18,173 nt of DNA from an uncultured Kiloniellales bacterium (GTDB taxonomy: Bacteria > Pseudomonadota > Alphaproteobacteria > Kiloniellales > JAKSDN01), in NCBI GenBank assembly GCA_947259625.1, contig CAMYMY010000022.1:1-18173 (forward strand), read 5' to 3'. The notes beneath the pieces were generated by a model, which had not been told where the DNA came from, searched no databases, and worked only from the letters and a program-made list of their open reading frames with translations. The position numbers and the translations under genes are program-made. Below, one piece after another: positions 5,513-13,222 of this stretch. Each line of letters starts with the position of its first letter. Position 1 is the first letter of the stretch.

Positions 5513-7657
5513 ATGATCCGGCAGTTTGAGCTTGTCGAGAGGGTCAAATCCTACGATCCGAACGCGGACGAGGATGCCCTCAACCGCGCCTATGTCTATG
5601 CCATGAAAGTGCACGGCTCGCAGACACGCGAGTCGGGGGATCCGTATTTCTCACATCCGATCGAGGTCGCCGGCATCCTGACCGACCTCAAGCTCGACGA
5701 CAACACGATCATCACGGCCTTGCTGCACGACGTCGTCGAGGATACCGAAGCCACCCTGAAAGACGTCGAGCAGAAGTTCGGCAAGGACATTGGGAGACTG
5801 GTCGACGGCGTGACCAAGCTCTCACGCCTCGAACTGCAGTCCGAGCAGACAAAGCACGCGGAGAACTTCCGCAAGCTGGTCGTTGCCATGTCCGAGGACA
5901 TCCGGGTGCTGTTGGTGAAGCTGGCCGACCGGCTGCACAATATGCGGACGCTGGAGAGCGTGAAGTCACCGGACAAGCGTCGCCGCATAGCGCGCGAGAC
6001 CATGGATATCTATGCGCCCCTGGCCGAGCGCATCGGCATGCAGCGCTTCAAGGACGAGCTCGAAGACTTGGCCTTCGCCCAGCTCAACCCAGATGCCCGG
6101 GACTCGATCCAGGCACGCATGGAATTCCTGAAGCGCACGGGAGAGGACCTGCCGGATAGGATCGTCGGTCAACTGAAACGCACGCTGGCCGAGGACGGGA
6201 CCGAGGCCTGGGTTTCGGGCCGGGTCAAGTCGCCCTACTCGATCTGGCGCAAGATGCAGCGCCAGAACGTGGCCTTCGAGCAACTCTCCGATCTCGTGGC
6301 GTTTCGCGTAGTGGTCGAATCGGTCGAGCACTGCTACCAGGCTCTCGGCATATTGCACAGCCGGTACCCAGTGGTCCCGGGCCGGTTCAAGGACTATATC
6401 TCGACGCCCAAGCCGAACGGCTACCGTTCGCTGCACACCGGTGTGATCGGCCCCGAGCGACAACGGGACGAGGTGCAGATCCGCACCCGCGAAATGCACG
6501 AGGTGGCGGAGTTCGGGGTCGCCGCCCATTGGAAGTACAAGCAAGCCAGCCAGCAGGTCGACGGTCGCCAATACCGCTGGCTGCGCGAACTGCTCGATAT
6601 TCTGGAGCACGCCTCGAACCCCGAGGAATTCCTGGAGCACACCAAGCTCGAGATGTTCCAGGATCAGGTCTTTTGTTTTTCCCCCAAGGGCGACCTGATA
6701 GCCCTGCCGCGCGGCTCGACGCCGGTCGACTTTGCCTATGCGGTGCACTCGGAGGTGGGTGACACCTGCGTCGGCTCGAAGGTCAACGGCCGCATGGTGC
6801 CGTTGCGCGCGCTGCTCAAGAACGGCGATCAGGTCGACATCATCACCTCTCGGGCTCAGACCCCGTCGCCCGATTGGGAAACCTTTGTCGTCAGCGGCAA
6901 GGCCAAATCCCGCATTCGGCGCTTCGTTCGCATGAAGCAGCGCGAGCAGTACGGCGAACTCGGCCGGCAGATGCTGCAGAAGGCGTTCCGCCAGGAAGGC
7001 TACGAGTTCACCGAGAAGGCGATCGAGGGCGTGCGCAAGAAATTCCACTGCGAAGCCGCGGCCGACGTCTACGCGGAGGTGGGCCAAGGCCATCGCACGG
7101 CTCGCGAAGTGCTGTTAGCCGTTTTCCCCGGGGTGAAGGACAGCAAGAAGAGCGACACCATCGTGCCGATCGGCCGCGCCCGGGCGCGACAAGGCAAGGG
7201 CAAGGATTCCGCGGTGCCGATCAAGGGATTGATTCCCGGCATGGCGGTGCACTATGCCCGCTGTTGCCATCCTTTGCCCGGGGATCGCATTGTCGGAATT
7301 GTGACGACCGGCAAAGGGGTGACGGTCCATACGATCGACTGCGAGACGCTCGAGAGGTTTCAAGACACCCCCGAACGCTGGGTGGATCTGGCCTGGGACG
7401 TTGTTGGCGAGGCCGACCGCCTGCTCGGGCGTCTCTACGTGGTGGTGGCCAACGAACCGGGCAGCCTCGGTTCTTTGTCGACCATCATTGGCAAGAACCA
7501 GGGAAACATCAGCAATCTGAAGATCACCAACCGGTCGATCGACTTTTTCGAGATGCTGATCGACGTCGAGGTCTCAGATGTGAAGCATCTGACCAATATC
7601 ATAGCCGCGCTGCGCGCAACGCCCGTCATTACCTCGGTTGAACGGGCCCGGGCCTGA
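5513..7657 (+). CDS. rsh: Bifunctional (p)ppGpp synthetase/hydrolase, RelA/SpoT homologue
   Basis: Makes and degrades the alarmone (p)ppGpp that drives the stringent response. All domains are present in 714 residues. The HD hydrolase spans about 28-175, with His48 (SHPIEVA), His72-Asp73 in LLHDVVEDT and Asp139 in LADRLHNM. The synthetase spans about 235-345, with RFKD at 291-294 (the RXKD form typical of bifunctional enzymes), PNGYRSLHT at 301-309 and Glu320 in EVQIRT. TGS is at about 388-447, the conserved Cys pair is at 584-585 in RCCHPLPGD, and the ACT domain runs from about 638 to the end. Both active sites look intact, so it is probably the sole long RSH of this organism. The ATG at 5513 matches the family start MIRQFELVERV. 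Its own ribosome-binding site is weak; GAGGG lies 18 bases away and is better spaced for an 8-codon ORF at 5503. Confidence 0.96.
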   Translation: MIRQFELVERVKSYDPNADEDALNRAYVYAMKVHGSQTRESGDPYFSHPIEVAGILTDLKLDDNTIITALLHDVVEDTEATLKDVEQKFGKDIGRLVDGVTKLSRLELQSEQTKHAENFRKLVVAMSEDIRVLLVKLADRLHNMRTLESVKSPDKRRRIARETMDIYAPLAERIGMQRFKDELEDLAFAQLNPDARDSIQARMEFLKRTGEDLPDRIVGQLKRTLAEDGTEAWVSGRVKSPYSIWRKMQRQNVAFEQLSDLVAFRVVVESVEHCYQALGILHSRYPVVPGRFKDYISTPKPNGYRSLHTGVIGPERQRDEVQIRTREMHEVAEFGVAAHWKYKQASQQVDGRQYRWLRELLDILEHASNPEEFLEHTKLEMFQDQVFCFSPKGDLIALPRGSTPVDFAYAVHSEVGDTCVGSKVNGRMVPLRALLKNGDQVDIITSRAQTPSPDWETFVVSGKAKSRIRRFVRMKQREQYGELGRQMLQKAFRQEGYEFTEKAIEGVRKKFHCEAAADVYAEVGQGHRTAREVLLAVFPGVKDSKKSDTIVPIGRARARQGKGKDSAVPIKGLIPGMAVHYARCCHPLPGDRIVGIVTTGKGVTVHTIDCETLERFQDTPERWVDLAWDVVGEADRLLGRLYVVVANEPGSLGSLSTIIGKNQGNISNLKITNRSIDFFEMLIDVEVSDVKHLTNIIAALRATPVITSVERARA

Positions 7658-7738
7658 GCGGCCGGTTTCCCGTATCGGCAACGGACTTGGACGATGGTCA
7701 ATATGTTCGGTCGAGCGCACTAGGAGTCGTCGCCCAAG

Positions 7739-8347
7739 ATGTTCAAACGACGTATTCCCCTGCCGTTCCACCGCCAGCTCAAGGAAGTGCTATGGCCGAC
7801 CGCCGGATTCCGGCGCTCCATGAGATACGTCGCGCACCGGCTGGGTCGCCTGCCTGGTACACCATACCGAATCGCCGCCGGCTTCGCCTGCGGCGCGGCG
7901 ATCTCCTTCACCCCGTTTATCGGATTCCACATTCTTCTGGCGATGCTTCTTGCCCTGATGATCCGGGGAAACCTCATCGCTTCGGGGATCGGCACCGTGG
8001 TGGGCAATCCCTGGACCTTCCCGCTGATCTGGTTATGGGTATATACCTTCGGACGCTGGCTGCTTGGTCTGGAGGGGAGCGGCGACCTTCCGGATCAACT
8101 GACCTTTATCTACATTCGCGACCATCCCATGCAGGTGCTGTGGCCGATGACGGTCGGCGGAATTCCGACCGCGATCATGGCCTGGGTGGTCTTTTTCCTG
8201 CCGATGCGCCGCCTCGTAGAGGAATATCAGCGGGCCCGGCGGTGGCGGATCCGCAGAATGGTCCTGCGGCGCAGGCAGCGGGCGAAGACCGCCCATCTTG
8301 CAGGGCCCTCGACCGAGCAACTCCGCGGAAAGGAGGAACCCCGATGA
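7739..8347 (+). CDS. DUF2062 inner-membrane protein
   Basis: A 202-residue membrane protein of unknown function in the DUF2062 family. Diagnostic motifs are SFTPFIGFHILL near residues 56-67 and VVGNPWTFPLIW near 87-98. Hydrophobic segments at about 47-76, 82-106 and 134-155 suggest three membrane passes, and residues 160-190 are highly basic (RARRWRIRRMVLRRRQR), probably cytoplasmic. The ATG at 7739 has GGAG about 12 bases upstream. It starts 81 bases after rsh on the same strand and its TGA overlaps the ATG of a 24-codon ORF leading to acpS. Neighbourhood with acpS and lepB hints at envelope work but no function is inferred. Confidence 0.87.
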   Translation: MFKRRIPLPFHRQLKEVLWPTAGFRRSMRYVAHRLGRLPGTPYRIAAGFACGAAISFTPFIGFHILLAMLLALMIRGNLIASGIGTVVGNPWTFPLIWLWVYTFGRWLLGLEGSGDLPDQLTFIYIRDHPMQVLWPMTVGGIPTAIMAWVVFFLPMRRLVEEYQRARRWRIRRMVLRRRQRAKTAHLAGPSTEQLRGKEEPR

Positions 8348-8418
8348 CCAAGAATGCCATTCCGCGCCAGCGACCGGACGGGCGATGGCCCGGGCCGCGA
8401 TCGGTTGGCCCCGGATGA
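8344..8418 (+). CDS. 24-codon ORF coupled to DUF2062 and acpS
   Basis: A short ORF encoding MTKNAIPRQRPDGRWPGPRS and four more residues (VGPG). Its ATG overlaps the stop of the DUF2062 gene as ATGA (8344-8347), and its own stop overlaps the ATG of acpS in the same way (8415-8418). AAAGGAGG at about 8330-8337 is one of the strongest ribosome-binding sites in the window and is spaced for this ATG, whereas acpS has only weak complementarity of its own. Translation of this ORF may therefore carry ribosomes into acpS. I recognise no homologue; it may be a leader, a remnant of a deleted gene, or a coincidence. Confidence 0.45.
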   Translation: MTKNAIPRQRPDGRWPGPRSVGPG

Positions 8419-8825
8419 TCATCGGCCTCGGCAATGATCTGATCGACATCCGCCGGATCGAAAGAACCCTGGAGCGTTTCGGGGACCGCTTCGTCCAGCG
8501 GGTCTTCACCGGGGTCGAGCGGCAGAAGTCCGAGCGCCGTGCGGCGCGGGCGGCCAGCTATGCCAAGCGCTTCGCCGCCAAGGAGGCCTGCGCCAAGGCC
8601 TTGGGAACGGGTGTGCCGCGCCGGGGCGTCCATTGGCTGCACATGGGCGTGGTCAATCTGCCCAGCGGCAAACCGACCATGGCGCTCACCGATGGTGCTC
8701 TGCGGCGGCTCGATGAGATCACGCCCCCGGGCATGTCGGCGCAAATTGACATTACGATCACCGACGACTATCCCCTGGCGCAGGCGATCGTTATCATCTC
8801 CGCGGTACCCCGCCAGGGAGGGTGA
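8415..8825 (+). CDS. acpS: Holo-[acyl-carrier-protein] synthase
   Basis: AcpS transfers 4'-phosphopantetheine from CoA to apo-acyl carrier protein, activating fatty-acid synthesis. The protein is 136 residues, the usual size. It opens with MIIGLGNDLIDIRRIE, where Asp8 is a magnesium ligand, and has YAKRFAAKEACAKALGTG with Glu57. The conserved C-terminal half (GKPTMALTDGALRRLDE, then DITITDDYPLAQAIVI) is complete. The ATG at 8415 is chosen because the family starts exactly at MIIG; the frame is open to an ATG at 8298 but that would add unrelated residues. The order acpS-lepB-rnc-era is conserved in alphaproteobacteria; pdxJ, often found just upstream, is absent here. Confidence 0.95.
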   Translation: MIIGLGNDLIDIRRIERTLERFGDRFVQRVFTGVERQKSERRAARAASYAKRFAAKEACAKALGTGVPRRGVHWLHMGVVNLPSGKPTMALTDGALRRLDEITPPGMSAQIDITITDDYPLAQAIVIISAVPRQGG

Positions 8826-8876
8826 CCGGGCTGGCCGGTGTGCGCCGCGCCGGCCGGAATTCGAGTGCGAGGCAAA

Positions 8877-9665
8877 ATGTCGCCGTTCAGCCGGAAGGCC
8901 AAGGAACTCAAAACCACAATGGAAGGCTTGATGTCAGGCAGGAAAACGAGCGGCTGGGGCGAGACCCTGCGCACGGTGATCTACGCGGTGCTGATCGCAC
9001 TGGTGGTACGGACCTTCGCTTACGAGCCCTTCAACATCCCCTCGGGATCGATGATCCCGACGCTGTTGGTCGGCGATTATCTCTTCGTGTCCAAGTTTTC
9101 CTACGGTTACAGCCGCTATTCCTTGCCTTTCGGCCTGCCGCTCGTTTCCGGTCGCGTCCTGGCCGACCAGCCGGAACGGGGCGACGTCGTGGTGTTCAAG
9201 CTGCCCAAGGACAACGAGACCGATTACATTAAACGCTTGATCGGTCTGCCGGGCGACCGGATCCAGGTCAAGAAGGGCGTGCTCCATATCAACGGGCAGG
9301 CGATGGTGCGCGAGCTTCTCGAAACCGTTGCGGTGCCGAGCTTCGCGGGCCGGATGATCGAGGTCAGGGAATACCTGGAAACCCTGCCCAACGGGCGCCA
9401 GCATCTGATCTGGGAAGATGGCGACGGCCAGCCTTACGACAACACCCGGGAGTTCGTGGTGCCGTCCGAGCATTATTTCTTCATGGGCGACAACCGCGAC
9501 CACAGCGAAGACAGTCGCGCCACAGTCGGCTTCGTGCCTTTCGAGAACCTAGTCGGCCGGGCCGAGTTCCTGTTCTTCTCGCAAAACGGCAAGGCTTCGT
9601 TCTGGCAGGTCTGGCGCTGGCCGACGACGATCCGCTGGGGCCGGATCTTCAGCGGCATAGAGTAG
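8877..9665 (+). CDS. lepB: Signal peptidase I
   Basis: Cleaves signal peptides from exported proteins on the periplasmic face of the inner membrane. A single N-terminal membrane segment (about residues 31-47, IYAVLIALVVRTF) is followed by the catalytic serine Ser58 in NIPSGSMIPTLLVGD and the general-base lysine Lys119 in DYIKRLIGLPGDRI; the box E motif GDNRDHSEDSR is intact. With this start the protein has 262 residues. The start is uncertain: GTG 8838 is possible, ATG 8877 has GAGG four bases upstream, and ATG 8931 (MSGRKTSGWGETL) is closest to the usual alphaproteobacterial N-terminus. It follows acpS by about 50 bases, and rnc starts one base past its stop. Confidence 0.94.
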   Translation: MSPFSRKAKELKTTMEGLMSGRKTSGWGETLRTVIYAVLIALVVRTFAYEPFNIPSGSMIPTLLVGDYLFVSKFSYGYSRYSLPFGLPLVSGRVLADQPERGDVVVFKLPKDNETDYIKRLIGLPGDRIQVKKGVLHINGQAMVRELLETVAVPSFAGRMIEVREYLETLPNGRQHLIWEDGDGQPYDNTREFVVPSEHYFFMGDNRDHSEDSRATVGFVPFENLVGRAEFLFFSQNGKASFWQVWRWPTTIRWGRIFSGIE

Positions 9666-9666
9666 G

Positions 9667-10383
9667 GTGGTGGCGACGGCACACGAGTCCGGCCGCCCGG
9701 CCGACAGCGCGCTCGATGATCTGGCCGAACGTCTTGGCCACCGGTTCGAGGAGCCGGGTCTGCTCCGCGAGGCGTTGACCCACCCGAGCGCCGCGGGCAA
9801 GCCGGCGCAAAGCTACGAGCGTCTCGAGTTCCTGGGCGACCGGGTCCTTGCGTTGATCGTCTCGGACCGGTTGCTGGCCCGCTTTCCGCAGGAGGCCGAG
9901 GGTGCCCTGGCGCGCCGCCTGGCGGCCTTGGTGCGTCGCGAGACCCTGGCGGAGGTTGCCGGGGACCTTGCTCTGGGCGATTTCCTGATTTTGGCCAAGG
10001 CTGAACGGGAGGCCGGGGCAAGCGCCAATCCGGCGCTGCTGGCCAACGCTTGCGAGGCGGTGATCGGGGCGCTCTACTTGGATGGTGGACTGGTGGCGGC
10101 GCGGGGTTTCGTGGAACCGCGCTGGACCCCTTTGCTTGAGGCCGAGCGGACCCCGCCCCAGGACGCCAAGACCGCACTTCAGGAATGGGCCCAGGGCCGC
10201 GGGCTACCGTTGCCGGCCTATCGCGAGACGCGCCGGGCAGGACCGCCGCACGAACCGATCTTCACCATCGAGGTGGCCGTGGCCGGCCACGCCCCGGCCG
10301 AGGGCGAGGGCCGGTCCAAGCGTCTGGCGGAGCAGGTCGCGGCCAGCCGGCTGCTGGCGCGGCTCGACGGTGCCGACGAATGA
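9667..10383 (+). CDS. rnc: Ribonuclease III
   Basis: Cuts double-stranded RNA in rRNA precursors and some mRNAs. The 238-residue protein has the catalytic domain with signature ERLEFLGDRVLAL (Glu54, Asp58) and the second metal motif near 126-134, then a dsRNA-binding domain from about residue 165 (DAKTALQEWAQGRGLPLPAY through RLAEQVAASRLLARL). One oddity: the second motif reads ANACEAVIGALYLDGG, with Asn127 where E. coli RNase III has Asp114; the essential Glu (Glu130 here, Glu117 in E. coli) is kept. The GTG at 9667 is one base after the lepB stop; GTG 9670 is equally possible. Tight packing with lepB and era indicates one operon. Confidence 0.94.
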   Translation: MVATAHESGRPADSALDDLAERLGHRFEEPGLLREALTHPSAAGKPAQSYERLEFLGDRVLALIVSDRLLARFPQEAEGALARRLAALVRRETLAEVAGDLALGDFLILAKAEREAGASANPALLANACEAVIGALYLDGGLVAARGFVEPRWTPLLEAERTPPQDAKTALQEWAQGRGLPLPAYRETRRAGPPHEPIFTIEVAVAGHAPAEGEGRSKRLAEQVAASRLLARLDGADE

Positions 10384-10411
10384 GACGGACCGGCCAGCGC
10401 GGGACACGGTC

Positions 10412-11323
10412 GTGAGCGAGGCCGCCGCTCCGCTGCGCTGCGGATTCGTGGCGCTGCTCGGGGCGCCCAACGCCGGCAAGTCGACCCTGCTCAACAGCCT
10501 AGTCGGGACCAAGGTCTCGATCGTCACGCCCAAGGTCCAGACCACCCGCGCGAGGCTCCGGGCCATCGCTATCGCGGGCGCGAGCCAGATCGTGTTCGTC
10601 GACACGCCGGGCATTTTCCATCCCAAACGGCGCCTCGAGCGGGCCATGGTGGCCGCGGCTTGGTCCGGCGTCGAGGACGCCGATCTCCTGGTGCTGGTGG
10701 TCGATGCGGCCGTCAAGCAACCCGATTCGAACACCGCGCGTATCATCAAGGGGTTGAAGGCCCAGGGCCGGCGGGCGATCCTGACCCTCAACAAGATCGA
10801 TGCGATCAAGCGCGACAAGCTCCTGGCGCTGGCCGCCCGATTTCAGGCCGAAGGGATTTTCGAGGACATCTTCATGATTTCGGCCTTGACCGGGGACGGG
10901 GTCGCGGACCTCTTGCGCCATCTCGCCGCGGCGATACCGGAAGGGCCCTGGCTCTATCCGGAGGATCAGCTTTCCGATCTACCGGAGCGGCTCCTGGCGG
11001 CCGAGGTGACCCGCGAGAAGCTGTTCCTCGATCTGCATCAAGAGCTGCCCTACGCGCTCACCGTCGAGACCGAGTCCTGGGAGGAGCGGAAGGACGGCGC
11101 CCTGCGCCTCGAGCAGACCATATATGTCCAGCGCGATTCGCAGAAGGCCATCGTGCTCGGCAAGGGCGGGCGGACCATCAAGGCGGTCCGCGAGGCCGCG
11201 CAGGCCGAGCTGGCCGAGACCTTGGGGCGCCCGGTGCACCTCTTCCTCTTCGTCAAGGTGCGCGCGGGCTGGCTCGAGGATCCGGCCCGCTACCGCCACT
11301 GGGGCCTCGACTTCGAGGCGTGA
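10412..11323 (+). CDS. era: GTPase Era
   Basis: Essential GTPase that binds the 3' end of 16S rRNA and assists 30S assembly. G motifs are in order: G1 GAPNAGKST at 17-25, G2 threonines at 44-45, G3 DTPG at 64-67 and G4 NKID at 127-130. The C-terminal KH domain contains VLGKGGRTIKAVREAAQ. The GTG at 10412 gives 303 residues, the family norm, and starts just ahead of the first strand; GGGA lies upstream. An alternative GTG at 10370 would overlap rnc by 14 bases and add 14 residues. The frame is open back to 10082, but that is the rnc coding region in another frame. Confidence 0.95.
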   Translation: MSEAAAPLRCGFVALLGAPNAGKSTLLNSLVGTKVSIVTPKVQTTRARLRAIAIAGASQIVFVDTPGIFHPKRRLERAMVAAAWSGVEDADLLVLVVDAAVKQPDSNTARIIKGLKAQGRRAILTLNKIDAIKRDKLLALAARFQAEGIFEDIFMISALTGDGVADLLRHLAAAIPEGPWLYPEDQLSDLPERLLAAEVTREKLFLDLHQELPYALTVETESWEERKDGALRLEQTIYVQRDSQKAIVLGKGGRTIKAVREAAQAELAETLGRPVHLFLFVKVRAGWLEDPARYRHWGLDFEA

Positions 11324-11341
11324 TCTGGTGCAGGTTGAACC

Positions 11342-12085
11342 ATGGAATGGCAAGACCAGGGCATTGTCTTGAGCGCGCGGCCGCACGGTGAGGCGGCTGT
11401 CGTGGTTCAGCTCCTGACCCGCGCGCACGGCCGCCACGCAGGCTTGGTGCGCGGCGGCCAGGGGCGCCGGGCGCGCGGCGTGCTGCAGCCGGGCAACCGG
11501 GTTGCAGCCACCTGGAGAGCGCGGCTCGCCGATCACCTGGGCAGCTATACCTGTGAGCTGGAGGCGAGCCACGCGGCCCGGCTGATGGACGATGCGGACC
11601 GCCTGGCGGCCCTGACCGCCGCGGCGGCGGTCTCCGAGCGGGCCCTGTCGGAGCGCGAGCCCCATCCGGCCTGCTACGAGGGTTTCCTGGCGCTGCTGGT
11701 GGCGCTCGAGGGCGACCACTGGGCCGAGGCCTATGTCGGCTGGGAGTTGGCGCTGCTTGCCGAGCTCGGCTTCGGTTTGGACCTCGGGTCCTGTGCGGCC
11801 GGCGGCGCCAACGATCAGCTGGCCTACGTCAGCCCGAGGACCGGCCGCGCGGTGTCGCTGGCGGCCGGCGAGCCCTATAGGGGCCGGCTGCTCGCCCTGC
11901 CCGGTTTCCTGGCGAGGCGCGGCGGCGGCGGGCCCGAGGAGGTCGGGCAGGGTTTGCAATTGACCGGCTTCTTCCTGGAGCGTTTCGTTTTCGCGCCTCA
12001 GGACCGGCCCCTGCCGCAGCCGCGCCGGCGCTTGGCCGAGCGCTTTCCCGAACCGCTGGCCGCTGGCGCGGGGCCGGTGGGATGA
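11342..12085 (+). CDS. recO: DNA repair protein RecO
   Basis: RecO loads RecA onto SSB-coated single-stranded DNA with RecR in the RecFOR pathway. At 247 residues it has normal length. The N-terminal OB fold begins MEWQDQGIVLSARPHGE and extends to about residue 80; the helical C-terminal part contains CYEGFLALLVAL and the alphaproteobacterial stretch LAYVSPRTGRAVSLAAGEPY at about residues 160-179. A four-cysteine zinc site is not evident. The ATG at 11342 is 18 bases after era, with AGGTTGA upstream. Its stop overlaps the tag start as ATGA, so the two repair genes are translationally coupled. Confidence 0.92.
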   Translation: MEWQDQGIVLSARPHGEAAVVVQLLTRAHGRHAGLVRGGQGRRARGVLQPGNRVAATWRARLADHLGSYTCELEASHAARLMDDADRLAALTAAAAVSERALSEREPHPACYEGFLALLVALEGDHWAEAYVGWELALLAELGFGLDLGSCAAGGANDQLAYVSPRTGRAVSLAAGEPYRGRLLALPGFLARRGGGGPEEVGQGLQLTGFFLERFVFAPQDRPLPQPRRRLAERFPEPLAAGAGPVG

Positions 12086-12657
12086 CCGGCGACGGCAGGA
12101 CCCGCTGCGGTTGGGTCGGGGGCGAGCCGATCTACATCGATTACCACGATCGGGAGTGGGGCGTGCCGCTCTACGACGACCGGGCGCTCTTCGAGATGCT
12201 GATCCTGGAAGGCGCCCAGGCCGGGCTTTCCTGGATCACCATCCTGAAGAAGCGCGAGACCTACCGCGCCGCCTTCGACGGCTTCGATCCCGCGGTGGTC
12301 GCCCGCTACGGCCCGGACAAGATGGCGGCGCTCAACGCCGATCCCGGCATCGTGCGCAACAGCGCCAAGATCCGGGCCGCCGTCGACAATGCCAAGGCTT
12401 GGCTCGAGGTCATGGAGCGTGAGGAGGGCGGCTTCGCCGGTCTCCTGTGGGGCGTCGTCGATGGCCGGCCGATCGTCAACCGTTGGCGCGCCTCCAGCGA
12501 GGTACCAGCCGAAACCCTGGAGTCGAAGACGATGTCCAAGGACTTGAAGACCAGAGGGTTCCGTTTCGTCGGCCCGACGATCTGCTATGCATTCATGCAG
12601 GCGGTCGGCATGGTCAATGATCACACCGTCGGCTGTTTCCGCCACGCCGAGGTGTGA
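12082..12657 (+). CDS. tag: DNA-3-methyladenine glycosylase I
   Basis: Excises 3-methyladenine from alkylated DNA. The 191 residues contain the N-terminal RCGWVG segment with Cys9, and YHDREWG with His22, plus C-terminal VNDHTVGCFRH with His181 and Cys185; these four match the zinc site of E. coli Tag. Glu43 and Trp51 (LEGAQAGLSWITIL) match the base-recognition residues, and GFRFVGPTICYAFMQAVG precedes the zinc end. The ATG overlaps the recO stop by four bases. In many relatives recO is followed by parC instead, so the recO-tag pairing is a local arrangement. It appears to be the last gene of the core plus-strand block. Confidence 0.94.
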   Translation: MTGDGRTRCGWVGGEPIYIDYHDREWGVPLYDDRALFEMLILEGAQAGLSWITILKKRETYRAAFDGFDPAVVARYGPDKMAALNADPGIVRNSAKIRAAVDNAKAWLEVMEREEGGFAGLLWGVVDGRPIVNRWRASSEVPAETLESKTMSKDLKTRGFRFVGPTICYAFMQAVGMVNDHTVGCFRHAEV

Positions 12658-12705
12658 AGCTTAGGGGCCGTGCCTGGTGCCAGGGTGTTGCGTTGCTAGT
12701 CCAGC

Positions 12706-12728
12706 GGCGTTATTCAAAACGCCTATTT
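12706..12728 (+). terminator. Weak intrinsic terminator candidate after tag
   Basis: GGCGTT and AACGCC form a perfect 6-bp stem with loop ATTCAA, followed by TATTT. It lies 48 bases past the tag stop. The T tract is short, so efficiency is doubtful. TTGCGT and TATTCA 17 bases apart overlap the hairpin and might instead be a promoter for the receiver gene downstream. Confidence 0.35.
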
Positions 12729-12797
12729 GACGAAGCGGATTGCCAGCCTGTCCGAGTGGCGGCTTGAGTCGGCAAGTTGACTGAGGGCGCGAGACCG

Positions 12798-13175
12798 ATG
12801 GTACATCGTCCGCAAGACCGTAAGACGATACTGGTCGTGGACGACGAGCCCGAGGTCCGCAGTTCCACCGCGCTGTTGCTGGAGACACTCGGATTCTTGA
12901 TTATTCAGGCCGAGGACGCGCGCTCCGCGCTTGCGGCCCTGGCGGAAAACGAAAGCGTCGACCTCTTGTTCACCGATATGGTGTTGCCTGGCGGGGTGAG
13001 CGGGGTCGACCTGGCCAGGGACGTGCTCGCCAAGCGCCCCGACCTGAAGATCGTGGTGACCTCCGGGCGCCCGGAGTTGGTGAACCAGGACGAGTTTCCG
13101 GTCATCAGCAAGCCGTTCCGTTTGGCCGAGTTGGCGAACAGGATACGGGAAGAGTTAGGCGACGACGTTCCATAG
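12798..13175 (+). CDS. Stand-alone response-regulator receiver (CheY-like, hybrid-kinase type)
   Basis: A 125-residue single receiver domain with no output domain. The acidic pocket is Asp15-Asp16, the phosphoacceptor is Asp60 in LLFTDMVLPGGVSG, with Ser89 in VVTSG and Lys105 in ISKPF. The LPGGVSG loop is of the kind found in C-terminal receivers of hybrid kinases and resembles the receiver of the kinase at 13855-17241 (VLSGGMTG). It could serve as an alternative phosphate acceptor or sink for that kinase; this is inference. The start is ATG 12798 with GAGGG about ten bases upstream; a TTG at 12777 is less likely. It converges with the second receiver gene, 47 bases apart. Confidence 0.85.
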   Translation: MVHRPQDRKTILVVDDEPEVRSSTALLLETLGFLIIQAEDARSALAALAENESVDLLFTDMVLPGGVSGVDLARDVLAKRPDLKIVVTSGRPELVNQDEFPVISKPFRLAELANRIREELGDDVP

Positions 13176-13222
13176 GTTCGCCAAAGGTGAAGACCCGATC
13201 CTGAGCGGTCTCGGTCGTGGCC

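Noticed and set aside
5966..7093. 375-codon minus-strand open frame
   Set aside because: Antisense to the well-conserved rsh gene; long only because of GC-rich third positions.
10082..10411. 110-codon N-terminal extension in the era frame
   Set aside because: It overlaps the rnc coding region out of frame; Era normally starts just before the first G-domain strand, as with GTG 10412.
13176..13222. Possible bidirectional terminator between the convergent receiver genes
   Set aside because: Only an imperfect GACC/GGTC pairing is visible, with a bulge and no T run.
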